Shown: in pieces, positions 42,361-48,570 of the stretch | Numbering within the stretch: position 1 is the stretch's first letter | Layout of the letters: each line of letters starts with the position of its first letter | Source: an uncultured Clostridia bacterium | Lineage (GTDB): Bacteria; Bacillota; Clostridia; UMGS1883 | Length of the DNA stretch: 64,000 nt | Assembly: GCA_934476455.1 (NCBI GenBank) | Contig: CAKSNY010000003.1 | Location: forward strand, 1-64,000 | Direction of reading: 5' to 3' | Notes under the pieces: model-generated | The model's database searches: none | What the model was told of the DNA's origin: nothing | Seen by the model: only the letters and a program-made list of their open reading frames with translations | Position numbers and translations under genes: made by a program

Positions 42361-42634
42361 AAGCAGATGCGTTAGTATCCGAACACGTTTATTGCCCGGA
42401 TTTTCACGCCACTGCTGTGTTAAAATACTCGCAAATGCACAAAGCATTAGCTGCGTTTTTGCCTTGCATTGACATAAAAATCCAAGGCAATAAATCTTTG
42501 ACCGAAAACGGATAAAAAATCTTGATTTTTCAAGGCGAAAGGTCGCAGGAATACTGACGTATTTCAAGACCGACAACAAAGAAAAAGCTGATTTTTTACC
42601 GTTTTGGCGTGTTCGGATACTGACACATCTGCTT
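42361..42634. repeat. MITE-like repeat, copy 1
   Basis: A 274-bp element almost identical (4 differences) to 60765-61038. Its ends are inverted repeats of 27 bp: AAGCAGATGCGTTAGTATCC on the left, and on the right the complement of AAGCAGATGTGTCAGTATCC, each continuing to CGAACACG with two mismatches in all. A frame on the minus strand is open through both copies (for example FLCQCKAKTQLMLCAFAS), but nothing shows it is translated. No transposase is present, so it would need one in trans. The 42267-42898 gap otherwise holds two promoters and a 20-bp repeat (42645-42664). Confidence 0.8.
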
Positions 42635-42799
42635 AGGCAAACGGAACTCGAACACGCATTGCCTGACGATGGATGTTTTGTCAATCTTTCAGCTTGTCGG
42701 ATTTGACAGGCGTCAGCCTGCCTGCATCCTGCCGCACTGAAATCTTGTGTAAAACACTATATATACCTCCGAAAGCGGCATTGCAGCTTTATAATAATG

Positions 42800-42828
42800 T
42801 TGACAACGGGCATTTCAGTTGGTATAAT
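42800..42828 (+). promoter_or_regulatory. Promoter of purA
   Basis: Perfect TTGACA (42800-42805) and TATAAT (42823-42828) with a 17-bp spacer, 70 nt before the start codon. Confidence 0.85.
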
Positions 42829-42898
42829 AAAAATTGTGTGATGTCGTTTTTTTGCATAAATTCGGCAAAGCATAAATATAAAAATAGGGGTAATTGCT

Positions 42899-44170
42899 AT
42901 GTTAACTGCAATAGTAGGTATAAACTGGGGCGATGAAGGAAAGGGCAGAATGGTTGACCTGTTAAGCCGTGATTATGATATCGTTGTAAGGTATCAGGGC
43001 GGAAACAACGCAGGGCATACCGTAATAAACGATAAGGGAAAATTTGTGCTTAACCTGCTTCCCTCCGGTATACTTCGCAAGAATACCGTAAACGTTATGG
43101 GTCCGGGTATGGTAATAGATGTGGAGCATCTGTTCGGCGAGGTTAAAAAGCTTCGCGAGGGCGGAATTGAGATAACGCCAGAAAATCTTAAGATAAGCGA
43201 CCGTGCAACAATCTGTATGCCTTATCACAAGCTTTTGGACTGCTTGGAGGAGGACAGGCTAGGCGATGCGAAGTTCGGCTCTACGCGCCGCGGTATAGCG
43301 CCCGTATACGCAGATAAATATATGAAAAAGTCTATACGTATGGGTGACCTTTTACATATGGATTATGTAAAGAAAAGGCTGCCCGGAATAGTGGAATGGA
43401 AAAACCTTACCGTTTCAAACGGATACGGCGCACAGGCTGTAAAGACCGAGGATATGTTAAGTTGGCTTGAAGAGTTCGGGCTGCCGTTTAAGGATTATAT
43501 CTGTGATACCACAAAGTATTTAAAAGAAGCGGACGAGGGTGGAAAGTCTGTAATGTTTGAGGCGCAGCTCGGCGCGCTTCGTGATATTGATTTCGGAATA
43601 TATCCGTACACATCGTCATCCTCCACAATAGCCGCATATGCACCCGTGGGCAGCGGTATGCCGTTTAGAAAGCTGGACAAAACCGTTGGTATAATGAAGG
43701 CATATTCAAGCTGTGTGGGAGAAGGTCCCTTTACGTGCGAGCTGTTCGGCGAGTCGGGCGACCGCCTGCGCGAAGCCGGCGGAGAGTACGGCGCCGCAAC
43801 AGGCAGACCGCGCCGTGTGGGCGGATTTGACATACCCGCTTCAAAATACGGTATTTTGTGTCAGGGCGCAGACGAAACCGCTCTTACAAAGCTTGATGTG
43901 CTTTCGTATCTTGACAAAATACCCGTTTGCACAAAGTATATCTTAAACGGAGAAGAAACCGAGGATTTCCCCATGGGTGAAGCGCTTGAGAACGCAAAGC
44001 CCGTGTATGAATATCTTGACGGCTGGAAAAGCGACATTTCGGGCTGCCGCAGCTTTGACGAGCTTCCCGAAAATGCCAAAAAGTATATCAGATACATAGA
44101 AGAAAAAACACAGTGTAAAATTAAGTATGTATCCGTAGGCGCGGAAAGAGAGCAGTATATGGTGCTTTAA
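42899..44170 (+). CDS. purA: Adenylosuccinate synthetase
   Basis: A 423-residue GTP-dependent ligase that joins IMP and aspartate to adenylosuccinate, the first step from IMP to AMP. The P-loop-like NWGDEGKGRMVD (residues 9-20) and the GGNNAGHTV motif with the catalytic His are intact, as is the STRRGIAPVYADK region. It is standard length. It has an unusually strong promoter and its own terminator, so it appears monocistronic. A repeat element begins 1 nt after the stop codon. Confidence 0.97.
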   Translation: MLTAIVGINWGDEGKGRMVDLLSRDYDIVVRYQGGNNAGHTVINDKGKFVLNLLPSGILRKNTVNVMGPGMVIDVEHLFGEVKKLREGGIEITPENLKISDRATICMPYHKLLDCLEEDRLGDAKFGSTRRGIAPVYADKYMKKSIRMGDLLHMDYVKKRLPGIVEWKNLTVSNGYGAQAVKTEDMLSWLEEFGLPFKDYICDTTKYLKEADEGGKSVMFEAQLGALRDIDFGIYPYTSSSSTIAAYAPVGSGMPFRKLDKTVGIMKAYSSCVGEGPFTCELFGESGDRLREAGGEYGAATGRPRRVGGFDIPASKYGILCQGADETALTKLDVLSYLDKIPVCTKYILNGEETEDFPMGEALENAKPVYEYLDGWKSDISGCRSFDELPENAKKYIRYIEEKTQCKIKYVSVGAEREQYMVL

Positions 44171-44171
44171 A

Positions 44172-44228
44172 GCGTGCCGATAAAGCAACACGTTTCAAGC
44201 CGAAAGCTCGCTTTCAGAGCTTTCGTTT
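44172..44228 (+). repeat. Double-hairpin repeat, copy 1
   Basis: Immediately after purA, a 57-nt segment (GCGTGCCGATAAAG, then CAAGCCGAAAGCTCGCTTTC) matches the reverse complement of 61053-61110 with few changes. The second half folds into a short stem (CCGAAAG with CTTTCGG in the other copy). Function unknown. Confidence 0.65.
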
Positions 44229-44242
44229 TATCAAATATGCGC

Positions 44243-44277
44243 AGAGAGTGCAGTAAATTTTTACTGCACTCTCTTTT
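44243..44277 (+). terminator. Terminator of purA
   Basis: A perfect 15-bp stem (AGAGAGTGCAGTAAA, 44243-44257, with 44260-44274) and a TTTT tail. It also lies just beyond the 3' end of the minus-strand gene at 44283. Confidence 0.85.
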
Positions 44278-44282
44278 GAATT

Positions 44283-44552
44283 TTACCGAATAAATGAAAA
44301 AATCAAATAAGCCGCACCGAAAAAGGAAAGCAGAAACAGCGCCGCGCCGCCTATTATCCCGCGGCGTCTCTTTTTTGATACAAGCGGCGCACAGGAGCTT
44401 GTAAGGTACATATCCACTATGCGCTGCGCCTCGGTTACGGCGTCGGGCGGGCATACGCCGGCGGGTTCATCGCGCAGAATAAAGATTGCCTGTTCGATTT
44501 TGCTTGAAGAAAGGTTATTAAGTACCACAATTTTACGGGTGTTATTTTCCAT
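44283..44552 (-). CDS. Small membrane protein downstream of spoIIE
   Basis: An 89-residue protein I do not recognise. The first 60 residues are soluble (IVVLNNLSSSKIEQAIFILR, then DAVTEAQRIVDMYL), followed by a basic KKRRRG patch and one C-terminal transmembrane helix (about 68-88), so it is probably tail-anchored. ATG 44552 is 9 nt after AGAGGAG; the ATG at 44561 abuts that site. It is 82 nt downstream of spoIIE without a visible terminator between, so co-expression during sporulation is possible. Confidence 0.72.
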   Translation of the reverse strand: MENNTRKIVVLNNLSSSKIEQAIFILRDEPAGVCPPDAVTEAQRIVDMYLTSSCAPLVSKKRRRGIIGGAALFLLSFFGAAYLIFSFIR

Positions 44553-44634
44553 AATTGTCATCTCCTCTGCCTGATTTTTGTTTACAACGGTAATTATTTA
44601 CATTTAATCAAGGCTTTAAACACATAAATTAAAA

Positions 44635-46962
44635 TTATCCGATATATGCCGCAACAACGGTTATATCATCGGCAGCATTTGCGCCCTTGCTTTTTGCACG
44701 CTCCAAAATCATTTTTGCAAGGGTGTGCGGCTCACTGCCGTCGTACTCTTTTATAACGGCGTTTATCCATTCGCCGTTTTTCTTTTCGGCAGAGGATATT
44801 CCGTCCGACACCAAAACAATCATATCGCCTTTTTCGCTTTTTATTTCAAACGGGGTGCAGCCCTCTGCGGCAGCCGCGCCCACGGGCATTGTGCGCGTGT
44901 TTATACATTTTACGTTGCCGCGTATTCGTAAAAAGGTGTCTGCCCCGCCGAACTTGTAAAGGCGGGAGGAGCCGTCCTCCAGATTTATAAGGCACAAATC
45001 TATAGCTGCCAATGTTCCGTTTGACGCGCACAAAAACATTGCGTTTATAATGCTTAACGCGTTTTCGGGGGTTAAGCCCGACGAAAGCATACGCATAATA
45101 AGCGAGGCACACAGGCGGCTTTCCTCACGCGCGGCGGCTCCGCTTCCCATTCCGTCACACAAAATAAGCGCGTAGGTGCGGCGGTCAAGCAAGGAATAAA
45201 TCGCATAGTCGCCGCTGTGCGAATTGTTTGCGCGTATAGCGCCGCACACGGCGGCATTTATGGAAAAGCTTGGTTTTACAATATATGTGTGGCTGCATTC
45301 GCCGCAGCAGCGAAGCCCCGTTCGTACAAAGCTTTTGCCGCACGTTTTTGAAAGCGCGTCGCATACGGCGTTTTCGCACCGTCCAAATCCGCCGCAGCTT
45401 TCAAGCTTTATGCGTACGGTGGTGTCGTCGCCGTCTGAAAGCACAAATACCTCGCTTGCGGAAATTCCGCTGCGGCGAAGCGCGTTTTTTACCTCCTCGG
45501 ACAAAAGCGGGTCGCACGCCGTCATATTTCTGAGGGAATCGGCGTTTTTGCTTATTAAAAGCGACATCCCGTGAAATGCCTCGTAAACGGAAAGCTGCAT
45601 TTCCGCCATACGGCTTGTCCAGCGGCAGTCGTTTTTGTATAGGTCGTACATTCTGGCAAAGCCCTCTGTAAATTGCTGCGCACGCAGGCAGTGCGCGGGG
45701 GCGTCCTCCTCGGTTACGGGCTGTATATTATCCATTTTTTCACGCAGAAGGTCAAGCGCTTTTTTTGTAGCCTCGCAGTCGCGCCCCCAGCAGTATTTTC
45801 TCAGTCCGCAGCCCGCGCACACACGCCCCGCGCTTCGGCGGTATAAAAGCAGGGTGTTTGCGTCTGTTTCCTTTCTCAGCTCGCTTATTCTGCCAAAGCT
45901 TTTTTCACATTTATCTATTGTTTGTGCGGCAAAGGAAAGATTGTGCGCCGCGAGCAGCGCCTCGGGGCGGGAAAAGCTGCCCATATTTGTTATGGCGTTG
46001 TACAGCTTTTGCGGCATACAATAAAGTATTACGGCGGCAATAAGTGCATCGAAAAGATTTATCAAAACCTCGGTAGAGCCGTTCGATAAAACCGTAATAA
46101 CAGCATTTGTCATTATAAAGGAAAGGCAGGTTGCCCAGCGCCCTTTTTTTGAAAAATATCCGGCGCAAAGTCCCGAAAGCGCATAGGAAGCCGCCGCCGC
46201 GTCAATCCTTCCGCGCCCGAGGCAACTTACAAGCCCCATAATAATGCCCGCGCAGCAGCCCTGCTGTGCGCCGAAGGCGCTTGCAAAAGCAAGCACGCAA
46301 AACACGCATAAAACGCCCGAAAGTGTGAAAATGCCGTTTGCGCCTATGTTTCCCATTCCGCATATAACGCCGCCTGCCAAAAAGGCAAGGCTTACGGTTT
46401 CCTCTGCGGTAAGGCTTCGCCTGAAATTAAGCGACGTAACAATCGGCACGGCAACCAAAAAGGCAAGCGTGCCGAGGTATACCGTGGCGCTTTCCGTTAT
46501 AAGAATTATAACGTCATATATAAGCGGAAAACCGCCCATTGCCGAAAATGCAAAAAGCATAAAAGCGCCCGAAGCAAACAGCGAAAGCGCGGCAAGCGTG
46601 CAGCGCACGGCTTTGGCGGTGCTTTTCCCGGAAAATATTTTTTCCCATAAAAAAGCGTATATCAGAAACGCAACCGCATATTTTCCGGCTGTGGCAAGGG
46701 TCGCGCCGCGTACCAAAAGCCCCAAAATTGCAAACAGCGCGCTTATGTAACCGCCCCTGCCGAGCGGAAATATCGCCGCCGAAAAAGCAAAGCCGAGCGG
46801 TGCGCAGCCGCCCACAAGGCGCGTACCCGAAAGCAGAAACGCGCACACCGCACAAAGAATATCGTTTCGGCACGGAAGAGAAGCAAGGCGGCTTACTTTA
46901 GGCTTCAGGCTTGTTTTTTTCCGAAAGCTTTTTATAAAAGGCTTTAGAATTGGTTTTTTCAC
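44635..46962 (-). CDS. spoIIE: Stage II sporulation protein E (PP2C phosphatase)
   Basis: A 775-residue membrane phosphatase that dephosphorylates SpoIIAA-P in the prespore and so activates sigma F, whose operon is at 17.8-19.3 kb. About ten hydrophobic helices fill residues 45-330, a central regulatory region has the conserved CAGCGLRKYCWGRDC, and the C-terminal PP2C domain has ALILCDGMGSGAAAREES, FGGADTFLRIRG and DMIVLVSDGI, plus a final DDITVVAAYI. I use GTG 46962 behind AAAGG; the open frame extends to 47070 but through the promoter. Confidence 0.95.
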   Translation of the reverse strand: MKKPILKPFIKSFRKKTSLKPKVSRLASLPCRNDILCAVCAFLLSGTRLVGGCAPLGFAFSAAIFPLGRGGYISALFAILGLLVRGATLATAGKYAVAFLIYAFLWEKIFSGKSTAKAVRCTLAALSLFASGAFMLFAFSAMGGFPLIYDVIILITESATVYLGTLAFLVAVPIVTSLNFRRSLTAEETVSLAFLAGGVICGMGNIGANGIFTLSGVLCVFCVLAFASAFGAQQGCCAGIIMGLVSCLGRGRIDAAAASYALSGLCAGYFSKKGRWATCLSFIMTNAVITVLSNGSTEVLINLFDALIAAVILYCMPQKLYNAITNMGSFSRPEALLAAHNLSFAAQTIDKCEKSFGRISELRKETDANTLLLYRRSAGRVCAGCGLRKYCWGRDCEATKKALDLLREKMDNIQPVTEEDAPAHCLRAQQFTEGFARMYDLYKNDCRWTSRMAEMQLSVYEAFHGMSLLISKNADSLRNMTACDPLLSEEVKNALRRSGISASEVFVLSDGDDTTVRIKLESCGGFGRCENAVCDALSKTCGKSFVRTGLRCCGECSHTYIVKPSFSINAAVCGAIRANNSHSGDYAIYSLLDRRTYALILCDGMGSGAAAREESRLCASLIMRMLSSGLTPENALSIINAMFLCASNGTLAAIDLCLINLEDGSSRLYKFGGADTFLRIRGNVKCINTRTMPVGAAAAEGCTPFEIKSEKGDMIVLVSDGISSAEKKNGEWINAVIKEYDGSEPHTLAKMILERAKSKGANAADDITVVAAYIG

Positions 46963-47003
46963 AAAAATACATTCCTTTCCCGCAAAATAAAATTCTATGA
47001 TTG

Positions 47004-47037
47004 ATTTTAACACTTTATGCGTGACATTTTTTGTCAA
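47004..47037 (-). promoter_or_regulatory. Spo0A-type spoIIE promoter with long spacer
   Basis: On the minus strand TTGACA (complement of 47032-47037) and TAAAAT (complement of 47004-47009) are 22 bp apart, not 17. Spacers of 21-22 bp are characteristic of Spo0A-activated sigma-A promoters such as Bacillus spoIIG and spoIIE. Two TTTGACAAAA-like sequences (47031-47038 and 47064-47070), resembling 0A boxes, lie 33 bp apart. Confidence 0.6.
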
Positions 47038-47127
47038 ACCGAAATATAACTTAAAAAAATATTTTGTCAATAAAAAATAAAATACGCCATATTCTTTCCA
47101 AAGGGGAAAATAAATAGCAAAATCCCC

Positions 47128-47155
47128 TTGACTTTACCGCATATAATGGTACAAT
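47128..47155 (+). promoter_or_regulatory. Promoter of the MATE-GTPase operon
   Basis: TTGACT (47128-47133), 16-bp spacer, TACAAT (47150-47155), 45 nt before the GTG start at 47200. Confidence 0.65.
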
Positions 47156-47199
47156 CATATTTAAATAATCGCATCTGCTTATGTTTGGGGGAATGTCAG

Positions 47200-48570
47200 G
47201 TGAAGAAGAAACATACCGTTGACATGACAAAGGGCGGAATTTACAGGGAAATAATAGCTTTTGCAATTCCGCTTGTGCTTACAGGTATTTTACAGTCGCT
47301 TTATAATGCGGCGGATATTGTTGTTGTGGGAAAATTTACGGGTAAAACGGCGCTTGCGGCGATAGGGTCTACCTCGTCTGCAATAAACCTTTTGGTTTGC
47401 GTGTTTGTGGGGCTTTCGTCGGCAGGCGGCGTTTTGGTTTCCAGAAAGTTCGGCGCAAAGAACGAAAGCGGCGTTTCAAAGGCTGTGCACACGTCAATAG
47501 CGCTGAGCCTTATAGGCGGCGTTTTGCTTACGGCGGCGGGTATTGCGGCTGCGCGCCCGATTATGGAAGCAATGGATTCGCCCGAAAACGTAATAGACCT
47601 GTCGGTCCTTTATATGCGTATTTACTTTTCGGGAATAACGGCTATACTCGTGTATAATTTCGGCAGTGCGATACTGCGCTCTGTCGGCGATACGAAAAGA
47701 CCGTTGTATTTTCTTATATTGTCGGGCATAATAAACGTGGTTTTAAACCTTGTTTTTGTAATAGTATTTAAAATGGGCGTTGCCGGCGTGGGTATAGCAA
47801 CCGTCGTTTCGCAGGTTGTATCGGCGGCGCTTGTTTTGGGCTGCCTTATCTCAACGAGGGAGTGTTACCGCCTTGTCCCGCGGAAAATAAAAATACATAT
47901 GTCCGAGCTTGGCAGTATTTTGTATCTGGGAATACCCGCAGGTATTCAAAGCGCGGTTTTTTCAATGTCAAATGTACTTATACAGTCCTCCATAAACAGC
48001 GTGGGCGAGGTTGCAATGGCGGGAAATGCCTCCGCAGGCAGCATAGAGGGCATAGTGTATATTTCAATGAACGCCTTTCACCAGGCGGCTCTTACGTTTG
48101 TAAGCCAAAACTACGGTGCACATAATTTTGAAAGAATAAAAAAGGGTATGATTGCCTCTTGTGTAACGGTTACAATGGGGGGCTTGATGCTCGGGTCTGC
48201 GGTTGTGTTTTTCGGCAAAGAGCTTTTGTCGCTGTATTCCGATGTACCAGATGTAATAGCAACGGGTCGCATACGTCTTATGTACATATGCCTGCCGTAC
48301 TTTTTGTGCGGACTTATGGAGGTAGGCGTAGGCGGGCTTCGCGGAATAGGCGCATCTATTATGCCTATGGCGGTTACAATTATAGGTGTGTGCGGCGTGA
48401 GGATAATTGCCGTTATGCTCGGTCGCCCGTATGAAACGATACAAGACCTTGATATACTTTATATTTCGTATTTGGTTTCGTGGTTTATAACGGGTGTTGC
48501 ACACTTTATAACCTTTGGTATTATGTTTAAAAACAAAAAAGCACGGGTGAAGCTTAATGAAGAGCAGTAA
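47200..48570 (+). CDS. MATE family efflux transporter
   Basis: A 456-residue integral membrane protein with twelve predicted helices. Segments typical of MATE (IAFAIPLVLTGILQSLYNAADIVVVGKFTG at the N terminus, FGSAILRSVGDTKRPLYF in the middle and a second repeat half beginning near LYLGIPAGIQSAVFSM) are clear. MATE pumps export drugs or metabolites using Na+ or H+ gradients. GTG 47200 follows GGGGGA; the frame upstream begins with TTG in the -35 box and is not used. The last 14 bp overlap the GTPase-NYN gene, linking their expression. Confidence 0.92.
   Translation: MKKKHTVDMTKGGIYREIIAFAIPLVLTGILQSLYNAADIVVVGKFTGKTALAAIGSTSSAINLLVCVFVGLSSAGGVLVSRKFGAKNESGVSKAVHTSIALSLIGGVLLTAAGIAAARPIMEAMDSPENVIDLSVLYMRIYFSGITAILVYNFGSAILRSVGDTKRPLYFLILSGIINVVLNLVFVIVFKMGVAGVGIATVVSQVVSAALVLGCLISTRECYRLVPRKIKIHMSELGSILYLGIPAGIQSAVFSMSNVLIQSSINSVGEVAMAGNASAGSIEGIVYISMNAFHQAALTFVSQNYGAHNFERIKKGMIASCVTVTMGGLMLGSAVVFFGKELLSLYSDVPDVIATGRIRLMYICLPYFLCGLMEVGVGGLRGIGASIMPMAVTIIGVCGVRIIAVMLGRPYETIQDLDILYISYLVSWFITGVAHFITFGIMFKNKKARVKLNEEQ

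Noticed and set aside
42256..42684. 142-codon minus-strand frame covering the 274-bp repeat, with a relative at 60582-60983
   Set aside because: The similarity of the two frames comes from the DNA repeat itself; the flanks encode unrelated sequence and there is no credible start. Recorded as a repeat instead.
47128..47199. Upstream extension of the MATE gene from TTG 47128
   Set aside because: The TTG is the -35 box of the promoter; GTG 47200 has a proper ribosome-binding site.
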